Below are positions 40,704 through 49,587 of a stretch of DNA of 49,678 nt, piece by piece (the stretch's first letter is position 1; the number at the start of each line of letters is the position of its first letter). This DNA is from Clostridia bacterium. GTDB lineage: Bacteria > Bacillota > Clostridia > Christensenellales > Aristaeellaceae. Below the pieces are notes generated by a model. The model did not search any database. It was not told the DNA's origin and saw nothing but the letters and a program-made list of their open reading frames with translations. The stretch is taken from NCBI GenBank assembly GCA_017436605.1, contig JAFSCW010000060.1:1-49678 (forward strand). The letters run 5' to 3'. The position numbers and the translations under genes are program-made.

Positions 40704-41618
40704 ATGGTATATCAGGAGCAGTACAGCCGCTATGTCGGCATGGTCGAAGAGACGATGGAGAAGATCCTTCCGCAGACGGAGGCGGTCTGCCCGAAGGACG
40801 GCGGCGTGATTCCGCAGTATCTTTGCGAGACGATGCGCTACAGCCTGCTTGCGGGCGGAAAGCGCGTAAGGCCTGTTCTGCTGCTGGCGGCCTGCGAGAT
40901 GCTCGGCGGCGAGCTGGAGCAGGCGAAGGTGCCGGCTGCTGCGCTGGAGATGATCCATACCTATTCGCTGATTCACGATGATCTGCCGGGTATGGACGAC
41001 GACGATTACCGCCGCGGCAGGCCGACCAATCATAAGGTCTACGGCGTGGGCCATGCGATTCTTGCCGGCGACGGACTTCTGAACTTTGCCTATGAAAGCC
41101 TGCTTGGCAATGCGGCCGCGTATCCGGACAACCTGCAGGGACATGTTCTGGCGGCGAAGGCGATTGCCAATCGCGCCGGCGTGACGGGCATGATCGCAGG
41201 CCAGAGCCTGGATCTGCTCAGCGAACACATGGAGCCCGACGCGGATCGCCTGGCATATATTCATACGCACAAGACGGCGGATCTGCTGACCGCGCCGCTG
41301 CTGGCGGCGGCGTATCTTGCCGGCGCGGATGAGGAGGCCATTGAGCGCCTGAAGCGCTTTGGCTGGTGCGTGGGCATCGCTTTCCAGATTGACGACGATC
41401 TGCTGGACGTCGAAGGGGACGCTGCGCTGCTGGGCAAGCAGACCGGCATGGACGCGCAGCGCGGCAAGATGACCTGGCCGGCGCTCTTCGGCATCGAGGC
41501 GGCGAAGGAGCGCTCGGCGCGCCTTTGGGATGAGGCGGAGGAATCGATTTCTGCCTTCGGCGAGCGCGCGTGGTTCATGCGGGAATTTGCGCGCCAGCTG
41601 CGTGCACGAAAGAGCTGA
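40704..41618 (+). CDS. ispA: Short/medium-chain polyprenyl diphosphate synthase (farnesyl or geranylgeranyl diphosphate synthase)
   Basis: A 304-residue trans-prenyltransferase that condenses IPP with allylic diphosphates. It shows the first aspartate-rich motif (DDLPGMDDDDYRRGRPTNH), the GQSLDL-type segment AGQSLDLLSE, KTADLL, and the second motif IDDDLLDV. The residues before the first motif (ALEMIHTYSLIH) are typical of FPP/GGPP synthases; exact chain length cannot be read. It uses the IPP made from the product of dxs, encoded further down the operon. Confidence 0.92.
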   Translation: MVYQEQYSRYVGMVEETMEKILPQTEAVCPKDGGVIPQYLCETMRYSLLAGGKRVRPVLLLAACEMLGGELEQAKVPAAALEMIHTYSLIHDDLPGMDDDDYRRGRPTNHKVYGVGHAILAGDGLLNFAYESLLGNAAAYPDNLQGHVLAAKAIANRAGVTGMIAGQSLDLLSEHMEPDADRLAYIHTHKTADLLTAPLLAAAYLAGADEEAIERLKRFGWCVGIAFQIDDDLLDVEGDAALLGKQTGMDAQRGKMTWPALFGIEAAKERSARLWDEAEESISAFGERAWFMREFARQLRARKS

Positions 41619-41665
41619 GCGCGCATGAACAGGGGAGAAACCGTAGATAACAGGAGGATGGATCG

Positions 41666-42112
41666 GTGAGCGTTCTGCTTGGGATTCTCAGTAACCGTGT
41701 CATTCAGGCTGCGGCGCTGGCCTGGGTGATTGCGCAGGGACTCAAGGTGATTCTGACGCTGATCATCAGCGGCAGATTTGACAGCGGCCGTGTATTCGGT
41801 TCCGGAGGTATGCCGAGCTCTCATTCGGCGATGGTCTGTGCGATGGTCATGGTTATCGGATTTCGGGAGGGCTTTTCGTCGGCCGTGTTTGCGCTGGCGT
41901 TCTGTTTTGCGTGCGTGGTGATGTATGACGCCGCTGGCGTTCGCCGCTCGGCGGGAAAAAATGCGGCGGTACTCAATCACCTGCTGGACAGCCTTGCGGG
42001 AAACGGTATGGTTTTTAATGAAGAGCGCCTCAAAGAGCTGGTCGGTCATACGCCGATTCAGGTATCTGCCGGCGCGCTTCTGGGGATTCTGGTGGGTACG
42101 CTGATGGCCTGA
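41666..42112 (+). CDS. Divergent PAP2 family (DUF212) membrane protein
   Basis: A 148-residue membrane protein with about four helices and the motif GSGGMPSSHSAM, a degenerate phosphatase-like SxxSH, plus YDAAGVRRSAGKNA. It is the DUF212 family often found in this chromosomal neighbourhood. It might dephosphorylate or bind an isoprenoid diphosphate, fitting its place after the prenyl synthase, but this is inference. GTG start with CAGGAGGA. Confidence 0.87.
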   Translation: MSVLLGILSNRVIQAAALAWVIAQGLKVILTLIISGRFDSGRVFGSGGMPSSHSAMVCAMVMVIGFREGFSSAVFALAFCFACVVMYDAAGVRRSAGKNAAVLNHLLDSLAGNGMVFNEERLKELVGHTPIQVSAGALLGILVGTLMA

Positions 42113-42148
42113 GGGCGATGATCTGAACGCCGTTTGAATTTGTACATC

Positions 42149-42177
42149 TTGCGGAGACTTGACAGATATGGTATAAT
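42149..42177 (+). promoter_or_regulatory. Promoter of the OLE RNA
   Basis: TTGCGG (42149-42154), 17 bp and TATAAT (42172-42177) with an extended -10 TGG. The predicted start is near 42184, exactly where the first helix of the RNA begins. A TTGACA at 42159-42164 is too close to the -10 to serve as its -35. Confidence 0.75.
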
Positions 42178-42183
42178 GCAGAC

Positions 42184-42787
42184 CAGGTGGTGCAGTATTC
42201 TAGTCAGCAGAGTTCCTTCTGAAGACGGGGCTAAAAATCCGTTGAAGGGCATATCGATGAAGTTTCTGGTACTGGCTGCTGACGCCCAGTCGGGGGTCGG
42301 TGCTGGAAGTAAGAATTATGGGCGGCCGTCAATGGCATGATGGAGTTCGACCCATTTTTCGTGGAGGCATGATGCGTTTGCATTATGAAAACCTGCATGG
42401 TGGTACCAAAGCTGCCTGCAGTGTAGCCTGCCTTGAGTGGGTGTGGCGGATCATGGAACAACGCGCGGTGACCAAAGGCTCACGGAAACCGCTGCGATCG
42501 CTGTGTGAAACCATAGCTGCAAAAGAGGCTAGGAAGGTTCCGACGCTGCCGAGGAAAGCTCCTAGACTGTCGATGAGGATATGACAGAGATTACAGTGTG
42601 GACTCAGTGGTAATTCGGTCGTGCGCGCGGAAACGGCGCAACGTTCGTTTTCAAGGGAAACCGCTTCTATGGCGACAGGAAGTAACGAACGGGGAAATCC
42701 TACCGAACCTATGCCGCAAGGTTTATTTGTTGTATCACCACCTATCTTTTTGATGAACCGCCCACGGATATTCGTGGGCTTTTTTGA
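42184..42787 (+). ncRNA. OLE RNA (ornate large extremophilic RNA)
   Basis: A ~600-nt non-coding RNA. The evidence is position (between ispA/DUF212 and a membrane protein followed by dxs, the known OLE locus), size and structure. AGGTGGTG (42185-42192) pairs perfectly with CACCACCT (42736-42743) to close the molecule. Inside are perfect helices 42203-42210/42276-42283, 42529-42534/42560-42565, 42567-42571/42583-42587, 42614-42619/42702-42707, and nested within the last, 42642-42649/42684-42691. It starts at its own promoter and ends in an intrinsic terminator. Frames inside it are short and lack protein features. Known OLE RNAs form a membrane ribonucleoprotein with OapA and help cells resist cold, short alcohols and other stresses. 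The sequence was not compared with a covariance model, so identity rests on context plus fold. Confidence 0.88.
42760..42785 (+). terminator. Terminator at the end of OLE RNA
   Basis: GCCCACG (42760-42766) and CGTGGGC (42773-42779) form a perfect 7-bp stem with a 6-nt loop, followed by six T. It lies between the RNA and oapA. Confidence 0.9.
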
Positions 42788-42816
42788 ACGCAGGGTATTT
42801 GTGGAGCAGGAGTAAG

Positions 42817-43404
42817 ATGAGTAAAAAAGAAAAGGCAAAGGCCAGTCAGCAAAAATGGGTTCTGACGGTTGTATGCCTTTCGTTCGGTCTTTCTGTCGTC
42901 ATGTCTTTTGTGACCAGCATGTTTGTCGAATCCGCCGGCCTTCTGGTTGCGCTGCTTTCGCTGATTGTTCTGGTGCTTCTTGGCATCATCACGGATATCA
43001 TCGGTACGGCGGTGACCTCGGCGGATGAACAGCCGTTTATCGCCATGGCGTCCAAGCGCATTCCCGGCGCGAAACAGGCGCTGCAGCTTGTGCGCCGCGC
43101 GGAGCGCGTATCGAGCATTCTCAACGACGTGGTCGGCGACATTGTGGGCATCATTTCCGGTTCTGCCGGCTCTGTGATTGCTGTGTATCTGGTCTCTCTG
43201 GGCCTGAAAAGCGCGATCGCCTCGATGCTGATCACAGCGTTCACGTCGGCCTTTATGATCGGCGGCAAGGCATATGGAAAAGGCATGGCCATCGCCAACA
43301 GCCCGCGTATCGTGCTGACGGTCGGCAAGTTCATGGCATTTTTTGACTGCCTGAAAAAAGGAAAAGGAAAAAAGAAGCGCACGAAGGGAAAAAAGAATGC
43401 CTGA
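42817..43404 (+). CDS. oapA: OLE-associated membrane protein OapA
   Basis: A 195-residue protein with a basic N terminus (KKEKAKASQQK), four hydrophobic helices (about 14-35, 40-65, 110-130, 135-160) and a very basic C-terminal tail (CLKKGKGKKKRTKGKK), as expected for a membrane protein that binds a large RNA. The segment DIIGTAVTSADEQPFIAMASKRIPGAKQAL matches my memory of the conserved OapA core. It lies directly after the OLE RNA and before dxs, the standard arrangement. ATG 42817 follows GGAGCAGGAG. In known systems it anchors OLE RNA to the membrane. Confidence 0.88.
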   Translation: MSKKEKAKASQQKWVLTVVCLSFGLSVVMSFVTSMFVESAGLLVALLSLIVLVLLGIITDIIGTAVTSADEQPFIAMASKRIPGAKQALQLVRRAERVSSILNDVVGDIVGIISGSAGSVIAVYLVSLGLKSAIASMLITAFTSAFMIGGKAYGKGMAIANSPRIVLTVGKFMAFFDCLKKGKGKKKRTKGKKNA

Positions 43405-43503
43405 GCGGCAGGAAAGGTTTTCGTGCGGAGGTATGAAATCAGAGAATTTACCCGAAGAATATAGAATTGTGGAATCCTGATGAAGCATAAGGAGGCGCTG
43501 TGA

Positions 43504-45381
43504 ATGGCAATATTGCCCACAATTCATGGGCCTGACGACGTTAAGCGGCTGTCCTTGCAGGAGTGCGGAGAACTGGCGACCGAGCTCAGGCAGACGATTA
43601 TTGATACTGTGTCCAGACAGGGCGGGCATCTTGCTTCGAATCTGGGCGATGTGGAACTGACGATCGCGCTTCACCGCGCGTTCAGCAGCCCGAAAGACAA
43701 GCTGGTTTTCGACGTCGGTCATCAGATTTATGCGCATAAGCTGCTGACCGGCCGACAGGAACGCTTTGCGACGCTTCGGTCCTATCAGGGCATGAGCGGC
43801 TTCCCGTGCCGCGCGGAGAGCGAGCATGATCTTTTTGATACGGGACATTCCTCGACCGCCATTTCCATGGCGCTGGGTCTGGCGCGCGCGCGGGATCTGA
43901 AGGGCGAGGATCATCATGTTGTCGCCATCGTCGGCGACGGCGCCCTGACTGGAGGCATGTGCTACGAGGCGATGAACGACGCCGGAAGCGGAAAAAGCAG
44001 GCTGATCGTCATCCTGAACGACAATGAAATGTCGATTTCCAGAAATGTGGGTGCGCTGCCGGAGTATTTCAAGCATCTGCGCGCGAGCGCATCCTGGTAC
44101 GGCGGCAAAAAGCGCATCAAGCATCGGCTGCAGAGCATTCCCGTGGTGGGCAAACCGCTTGCCGGTCTGGTCGAAAAAGCGAAGAACATGGTCAAGTCCG
44201 TCGTTACGGAGGGCGAGCTGTTCGAAGCGCTGGGCTTCCGCTATCTGGGCCCGTTCGACGGACACAATATCGACGAAATGACACGTGTCTTTGAGGAGGC
44301 CAAGCAGCTGAGCGACACGCCGCTGCTGATTCACGTCATCACCAGAAAGGGCAACGGCTACGAGCTTGCGGAGCGACAGCCCGAAAAGTTCCATGGCGTG
44401 GCGCCCTTCCGCGTGGAGAACGGCATGAAGCGCAGGCAGGCGTCCGGGCCGAGCGCGGCGCAGATCGCAGGAAAAGCGCTGACAGACATGGGCGCAAAGG
44501 ATCCCCGCGTGGTCGCGATCACGGCGGCAATGGCGGGCGGAACGGGCCTTTCCGGCTTTGAAAAGCAATATCCTGAACGCTTTTTTGACGTGGGTATCGC
44601 CGAGCAGCATGCGGTCAGCATGGCGGCGGGCCTTGCACGCGACGGCATGAAGCCGTATTTTGCGGTGTATTCGACTTTCCTGCAGCGTGCATACGATCAG
44701 ATCATACACGACGTGTGCCTGCAGAATCTGCCGGTGACGATCATGTCGGATCATGTGGCGCTCGTTGGCGACGATGGAAAGACGCACCACGGCGTGCTCA
44801 GCGTGCCGATGCTGCTCAGCATCCCGAACCTGACGCTGCTCGCGCCTCGCGATACGCAGACCCTCGAAGACGGTCTGCATGCGACGCTTGCGCTGGAAGG
44901 CCCGTGCGTCGTCCAGTATCCCAAGGACGGCATCGCGCCGTATGCGCAGGATATGCGGGGAGAGGCGCTTTCTATCGGACGCTGGCAGACGCTGCGCGAG
45001 GGCGGGGATTGTACGATCCTTGCCTATGGCAGAATGGTCAAGCATGCGATGGAGGCCGCAAAGCTGCTCGAGGAGAGCGACGGTCTGCAGATTGGCGTTG
45101 TCGACTGCTGGTCGCTGCGCCCGATGGATATGAACTGCCTGCAGGCGCTGTTTGAAAACAAGGCGCGGATCATCACCATTGAGGAAGGCGAAAGGATCGG
45201 CGGCTTCGGTTCCGAGATCGCCAGACTCTGCGTAGAGCATGGTGCGGGGATGCCGCTGGCCATTCTGGGTCTGCCCAATCGCTTTATTGCACATGGTTCG
45301 GTGGATCAGCTGCTTGAGGAATGCGGCCTGTCGAGTGAACAGCTTGCGGCGAGGATAAAACAGACCCTTTCGGAGAAATAA
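43504..45381 (+). CDS. dxs: 1-deoxy-D-xylulose-5-phosphate synthase
   Basis: The thiamine-diphosphate enzyme that condenses pyruvate and glyceraldehyde 3-phosphate, the first step of the MEP isoprenoid pathway. The 625-residue protein has DVGHQIYAHKLLTGR, the TPP motif GDGALTGGMCYEAMN...ILNDNEMSI, the transketolase central domain (DVGIAEQHAVSMAAGLA, YSTFLQRAYDQ) and the C-terminal domain. Length is normal. ATG 43504 follows ATAAGGAGGCG. tlyA starts two bases after its stop. Confidence 0.96.
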   Translation: MAILPTIHGPDDVKRLSLQECGELATELRQTIIDTVSRQGGHLASNLGDVELTIALHRAFSSPKDKLVFDVGHQIYAHKLLTGRQERFATLRSYQGMSGFPCRAESEHDLFDTGHSSTAISMALGLARARDLKGEDHHVVAIVGDGALTGGMCYEAMNDAGSGKSRLIVILNDNEMSISRNVGALPEYFKHLRASASWYGGKKRIKHRLQSIPVVGKPLAGLVEKAKNMVKSVVTEGELFEALGFRYLGPFDGHNIDEMTRVFEEAKQLSDTPLLIHVITRKGNGYELAERQPEKFHGVAPFRVENGMKRRQASGPSAAQIAGKALTDMGAKDPRVVAITAAMAGGTGLSGFEKQYPERFFDVGIAEQHAVSMAAGLARDGMKPYFAVYSTFLQRAYDQIIHDVCLQNLPVTIMSDHVALVGDDGKTHHGVLSVPMLLSIPNLTLLAPRDTQTLEDGLHATLALEGPCVVQYPKDGIAPYAQDMRGEALSIGRWQTLREGGDCTILAYGRMVKHAMEAAKLLEESDGLQIGVVDCWSLRPMDMNCLQALFENKARIITIEEGERIGGFGSEIARLCVEHGAGMPLAILGLPNRFIAHGSVDQLLEECGLSSEQLAARIKQTLSEK

Positions 45382-45383
45382 TC

Positions 45384-46202
45384 ATGGCGGATAAAAAGAG
45401 AGTGGACGTTGCGCTGGTGGAGCGCGGTCTGGCGCCCAGCCGCGAAAAGGCGCAGGCGCTGGTCATGTCCGGCGTGGTCTATATTGGCGAAAACAAGGTA
45501 ACGAAGGCGTCGGTGAGCGTGACCGATGAGGACGAACTGATTGTCCGCCAGAGCGGAACGGGCTATGTCAGCCGCGGCGCGCTGAAGCTGGAAAAGGGCC
45601 TGAAGGTATTCGGCGTGGATCCTGCCGGCGTGGTGGCGATGGATCTGGGCGCGTCGACCGGCGGATTCACCGATGTGCTGCTCAAAAACGGCGCGGCGCA
45701 TGTCTATTCGATTGACGTGGGCTATGGTCAGCTGGACTGGTCCTTGCGCAATGATCCCCGCGTGACGGTCATGGAGCGCACCAATGCCCGCTACCTGAAG
45801 CGGGAGGATCTTTCGATGCGGCCGACGCTGGGCGTGATGGACGTTTCGTTTATTTCGATCACGAAGATCCTGCCGGCCGCTGCGGATATCATGGGCGAGG
45901 ACGGCGCGTTCATCTCGCTGATCAAGCCGCAGTTTGAGGCGGGACGCGACCGCGTGGGCAAGAAGGGCGTCGTGCGCGATAAGCAGGTGCACAGGGACGT
46001 CGTCCGTGAAATTCTTGCGTTTATCGAGCAGGAGATGGGCTGGGCGGCGCAGGCGCTGTCCTTCTCGCCGATCAAGGGCCCGGAGGGCAATATCGAGTTC
46101 CTCGTGCATATCCTGCCTGCCGCAAAGGCGACGCACAGGGTTACGCCGGAGGAAGTGGACGCCGTGGTGGAGCAGGCGCATGAGAGCCTGAAGGAAGCCT
46201 GA
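45384..46202 (+). CDS. tlyA: TlyA-type rRNA 2'-O-methyltransferase
   Basis: A 272-residue protein with an N-terminal S4 RNA-binding domain (KRVDVALVERGLAPSREKAQALVMSGVVYI, about 5-65) and a Rossmann methyltransferase of the FtsJ type (MDLGASTGGFTDVLL, about 88-102; later LGVMDVSFISI and LIKPQFEAG). TlyA methylates ribosomal RNA in mycobacteria; the Bacillus homologue YqxC occupies the same position. It is tightly coupled to dxs. Confidence 0.92.
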   Translation: MADKKRVDVALVERGLAPSREKAQALVMSGVVYIGENKVTKASVSVTDEDELIVRQSGTGYVSRGALKLEKGLKVFGVDPAGVVAMDLGASTGGFTDVLLKNGAAHVYSIDVGYGQLDWSLRNDPRVTVMERTNARYLKREDLSMRPTLGVMDVSFISITKILPAAADIMGEDGAFISLIKPQFEAGRDRVGKKGVVRDKQVHRDVVREILAFIEQEMGWAAQALSFSPIKGPEGNIEFLVHILPAAKATHRVTPEEVDAVVEQAHESLKEA

Positions 46203-46262
46203 TGGCGAAAGAAAACGCTGTAAAGCGAGGATTTATCATATCGGAAAGGCAGGAAGCCGACA

Positions 46263-47147
46263 ATGATCCGCAGGGTGATGTTTTATCTGAATAAAAGCAA
46301 GCCCGGCGTGTATAAGACGGCGGAATGCTGCGCAGCGCTGTGCTTCGGATATGGGCTGCAGCCGTGCTTCTTTTCGGAGGATGTGGGCGAACTGTGCGCG
46401 CGTTTTCCACATATTCTCGAGGGCAGCATGGTGCTGGATGCACCGGAGACGGGAAAGATCGACATGATCTTTGTCTTTGGCGGGGACGGCACGATGCTGC
46501 GTGCGCTGGATTCCTACGTCGATCGGGATATCCCCATGCTGGGTGTGAATCTCGGGCGTATGGGTTTTCTGCTGGAAACGGAGCCTTCCGAACTGGATGT
46601 GGCAATTGCCGGAATTGCGCGGGGCGAATATGACGTCGAGCGCAGAATGATGCTGCATGTCCAGGGCATGTGCGGCGGCAGGCGGATTGAGGCCTACGCG
46701 ACCAATGAAGTGTCCGTTTCGCGCGGCTTGTCGCAGAGGATGATCGCGCTGGACGCTTTCGCGGGCGATAAGCTGGTGGATCACTACATTGCCGACGGTC
46801 TGGTTCTGGCCAGCCCGACGGGATCCACTGCCTATTCGCTCTCTGCCGGCGGGCCGATTGTCGCGCCGGATGTGCAGTGCTTTGTGCTCAACCCGATCTG
46901 CCCGCATTCGCTTCAGTCGAGGCCGATTGTGCTCTCGCCGGACGAGCAGGTCCGCCTTCGCATCAACATGAAAGAGATGCGCGAAGGCATCCAGCTCTCC
47001 GTGGACGGGCAGGCGATCAGCGGTATGCGCAACCGGGAGGAAATCTGCATTTCGCGCTCGGCGCATGATGCGCTCCTGGTTCGGTTTGGCAAGGAGAGGA
47101 ATTACTATTCGCTGCTGAAGGAAAAGCTTTCGCAGTGGAGTTTATGA
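46263..47147 (+). CDS. nadK: NAD kinase
   Basis: NadK phosphorylates NAD to NADP. The 294-residue protein contains the GGDGTMLRAL motif (about 75-84), NLGRMGFLLE, the ATNEVSVSRG region and the TGSTAYSLSAGGPIV segment, all conserved in the family. ATG 46263 follows CAGGAAG. It sits between tlyA and argR as in many Firmicutes. Confidence 0.95.
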   Translation: MIRRVMFYLNKSKPGVYKTAECCAALCFGYGLQPCFFSEDVGELCARFPHILEGSMVLDAPETGKIDMIFVFGGDGTMLRALDSYVDRDIPMLGVNLGRMGFLLETEPSELDVAIAGIARGEYDVERRMMLHVQGMCGGRRIEAYATNEVSVSRGLSQRMIALDAFAGDKLVDHYIADGLVLASPTGSTAYSLSAGGPIVAPDVQCFVLNPICPHSLQSRPIVLSPDEQVRLRINMKEMREGIQLSVDGQAISGMRNREEICISRSAHDALLVRFGKERNYYSLLKEKLSQWSL

Positions 47148-47181
47148 CGACCGGAGAAAAGCCCGGATAAAGGAGGTTGCC

Positions 47182-47634
47182 ATGAAAGCGAAACGTCAGG
47201 CGCTGATCCGTGAGATCGTGGAAAGCCAGAGCATCCAGACACAGGAAGAACTGGCGGATGCGCTGCGCGTGCACGGCATGCTTGTGACGCAGGCCACGGT
47301 GTCCCGCGATATCAAGGAAATGCATCTGCTTAAGGTGCTTGCCGAGGACGGAAGCTATCGCTATGCGACGATGGAAAAGGGCGACACGGGCATGAACGAC
47401 AGACTGATCCGCATGCTGGCGGATTCCGTCGTGGATATGAACAGCGCCAACAACCTGATCGTGATCCATACGCTGCCGGGCAGCGCGCATGTGGCAGGCG
47501 AAGCTGTGGACAGCCTGAAATGGCCCGAGGTCATCGGCACCATCGCGGGCGACAATACGATTCTGGTGATTGTCCGATCCAACGAAGAGGTGGAAGAGGT
47601 CGTCAGGCGCTTCCGCGGCATCGTGAAGGGATAA
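47182..47634 (+). CDS. argR: Arginine repressor
   Basis: A 150-residue hexameric repressor. The N-terminal winged helix-turn-helix (KRQALIREIVESQSIQTQEELADALRVHG...TQATVSRDIKEM) and the C-terminal arginine-binding domain (GTIAGDNTILVIVRS, usually GDDT) are clear. In B. subtilis the homologue AhrC is encoded at the same place before recN. AAAGGAGG ribosome binding site. Confidence 0.95.
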   Translation: MKAKRQALIREIVESQSIQTQEELADALRVHGMLVTQATVSRDIKEMHLLKVLAEDGSYRYATMEKGDTGMNDRLIRMLADSVVDMNSANNLIVIHTLPGSAHVAGEAVDSLKWPEVIGTIAGDNTILVIVRSNEEVEEVVRRFRGIVKG

Positions 47635-47646
47635 GCCTAAAACGTC

Positions 47647-47671
47647 AGGCCCGCAGTATGCGGGCCTTTTT
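47647..47671 (+). terminator. Terminator after argR
   Basis: AGGCCCGC (47647-47654) and GCGGGCCT (47660-47667) form a perfect 8-bp stem with a 5-nt loop, followed by TTTT. It ends the long isoprenoid/housekeeping operon. Confidence 0.9.
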
Positions 47672-47715
47672 CGGATGAATACAATGCTTGATGTGCTTTA
47701 CAGCAGGAGGAACGT

Positions 47716-49461
47716 ATGCTGCTTCAGCTCAGTATCAGAAATCTGGCGCTGATCGATGAGATGACCATCGATTTTGCACCGGGCATGAACGTGATGACCG
47801 GCGAAACCGGCGCGGGCAAATCAATTGTCGTCGACGCTGTGAATCTGGTGCTCGGAGAGCGCGCAGATCGCGATCTGATCGCCAACGGGCAAAGCAAGGC
47901 GCGCGTGGAGGCCGTTTTCGATATTGCGGATAATCAGAAGGTCAGGGGAATTCTGGCCGATATGGAGCTTGAAAGCGGCGAGGATACGGCGTCCATTTCG
48001 CGGGAGCTTACCACTGCGGGAAAAAACATCTGCCGGATCAACGGCACGGTCGTTCCGCTGCAGACCCTGCGCCAGGTGTCGTCTCAATTGCTGGATATCC
48101 ATGGCCAGCATGAGCATCAGCTTCTGCTGGACAGCAGAAATCATGTCGCCTATCTGGATGAATATGCCGGCGATGATGTACGTACGCTGCTGGAGCAGAC
48201 CGCGAAGGCCTATGCTTCCTGGCGCGGCTGCGCGCAGAAGCTTTCCCGCCTTCGCAGGAGCGTCGCCGAGCGGGAGCAGCGGATTGACATGCTGCGCTTT
48301 CAGCTCGAGGAGCTTAAAGCCGCCCGCCTGATCGAGGACGAAGAGGATGAGCTTGAGCGCCAGAAGGTCTTTTACCGCAATGCGGGGAAGATCATGTCTG
48401 CCTTTGATGAAGCCTGTGATCTGCTCGATTCCGGCGCGGGCAGGGGCGGCTCTTCCGCGGTGGAGCTGCTGCGTGAAGGCGTCCGCGCGCTGACTCCGGT
48501 TGCCGCGCTGGACAGCCGCTATGAGGCGGTTTATGCCCGTCTGGATGGGCTTTGCTACGAGGTTGAGGACGCCGTCGCGGAGCTGACGGATCTTCGCGAG
48601 GAGATGGATTACGACGAGCAGGAGGCCGAGCGCGTCGAGAGCCGTCTGGATCTTCTGCGCAGGCTGAACCGCAAATACGGCGCGACGACGCGGGAAATGA
48701 TCCGCTATCGGGATAAGGTCGCGGCGGAGCTTGGCGAGCTGGAGGATTCCGATGAGGCGATGGAACGCCTTGAAAAGGAATACCGCCAGAGCACAAAGGC
48801 GCTCAAGGAGATTTCTGCCGGCCTCACAAGGGCGAGGGAAGAGGCGGCGCGCCGCTTCGAAAAGAGCATTGAAGCGCAGCTGCACGATCTGGGCATGAAA
48901 AATGCGAGGCTTGCGATGCACTTTGCGCCGATGGAGGCCGGAGAAAAGCTGACGGATCGCTTCAGCGCACAGGGTGTGGACAGGATCGAAATGATGTTCT
49001 GCGCCAATCTGGGCCAGACGATGAAGCCGCTGGCGCGCGTGGCCTCCGGCGGCGAGCTTTCGCGCATCATGCTCGCGCTCAAGAACCTTTCCGCGCAGAA
49101 GCCGGGCATTCCGCGCAGCATGGTGTTCGATGAAATCGACACCGGCATCAGCGGACGCATGGCGCAGGTGGTCTCGGAAAAGATGTCGCAGATCGGCGAT
49201 CATCATCAGGTGATCTGTGTGACGCATCTGCCGCAGATTGCGGCAATGGCGGACGAGCAGTTCCTCGTCCGCAAGGGGGACGAGGGCGGCGTGACGCGCA
49301 CGGAGGTCATTCGTCTTGACAGCGCGCAGCGCGCTCAGGAAATCGCGCGCATGGTCGGCGGCGCCGCCTGCGAGAGCGAGAGCAGCATCCGCCATGCCGT
49401 GACGATGCTCGAAGAGGCGGACGAAAGAAAGCGTGCGCTTCGCGAAATGTATCGCGCATAA
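47716..49461 (+). CDS. recN: DNA repair protein RecN
   Basis: RecN is an SMC-like ATPase acting early in double-strand-break repair. The 581-residue protein has the N-terminal Walker A TGETGAGKS, two long coiled coils (about 160-220 and 265-375), the ABC signature ASGGELSRIMLAL, and Walker B MVFDEIDTGISG. Length is normal. ATG with CAGGAGGAA upstream. It has its own terminator; no clear SigA promoter or LexA box could be seen in the 45 bp between the argR terminator and the gene. Confidence 0.95.
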   Translation: MLLQLSIRNLALIDEMTIDFAPGMNVMTGETGAGKSIVVDAVNLVLGERADRDLIANGQSKARVEAVFDIADNQKVRGILADMELESGEDTASISRELTTAGKNICRINGTVVPLQTLRQVSSQLLDIHGQHEHQLLLDSRNHVAYLDEYAGDDVRTLLEQTAKAYASWRGCAQKLSRLRRSVAEREQRIDMLRFQLEELKAARLIEDEEDELERQKVFYRNAGKIMSAFDEACDLLDSGAGRGGSSAVELLREGVRALTPVAALDSRYEAVYARLDGLCYEVEDAVAELTDLREEMDYDEQEAERVESRLDLLRRLNRKYGATTREMIRYRDKVAAELGELEDSDEAMERLEKEYRQSTKALKEISAGLTRAREEAARRFEKSIEAQLHDLGMKNARLAMHFAPMEAGEKLTDRFSAQGVDRIEMMFCANLGQTMKPLARVASGGELSRIMLALKNLSAQKPGIPRSMVFDEIDTGISGRMAQVVSEKMSQIGDHHQVICVTHLPQIAAMADEQFLVRKGDEGGVTRTEVIRLDSAQRAQEIARMVGGAACESESSIRHAVTMLEEADERKRALREMYRA

Positions 49462-49467
49462 ATACAG

Positions 49468-49505
49468 TTCCTGTCTGCATTTTTTGCAGGCAGGAATATT
49501 TTTTC
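49468..49505 (+). terminator. Terminator after recN
   Basis: TTCCTGTCTGCA (49468-49479) pairs perfectly with TGCAGGCAGGAA (49485-49496) with a T-only loop, followed by a T-rich tract to 49504. Confidence 0.92.
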
Positions 49506-49525
49506 GGAAAAATTCGATTTTCTTC

Positions 49526-49554
49526 TTGACAAATGGTGGGGACGGATGTATAAT
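49526..49554 (+). promoter_or_regulatory. tRNA-Ser promoter
   Basis: TTGACA (49526-49531), 17 bp and TATAAT (49549-49554): a perfect consensus promoter 33 bp upstream of the mature tRNA. Confidence 0.92.
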
Positions 49555-49587
49555 AAGTCTCGCTGATTGAGCAACAGCCAAGCAGAT

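Noticed and set aside
42159..42177. TTGACA at 42159 as the -35 of the OLE promoter
   Set aside because: Only 7 bp separate it from TATAAT; TTGCGG with 17-bp spacing and the extended -10 is the better pairing.
42300..42584. Open frame inside the OLE RNA that could encode a 94-residue protein
   Set aside because: No ribosome binding site, no recognisable domain, and it overlaps several perfect helices of the RNA. It is a chance frame in structured RNA.
43433..43502. Two overlapping micro-frames (15 and 7 codons) just upstream of dxs
   Set aside because: The first ATG is only one base from GGAGG, too close for normal initiation, and the second overlaps the dxs ribosome binding site. Interesting as a leader-peptide idea but unsupported.
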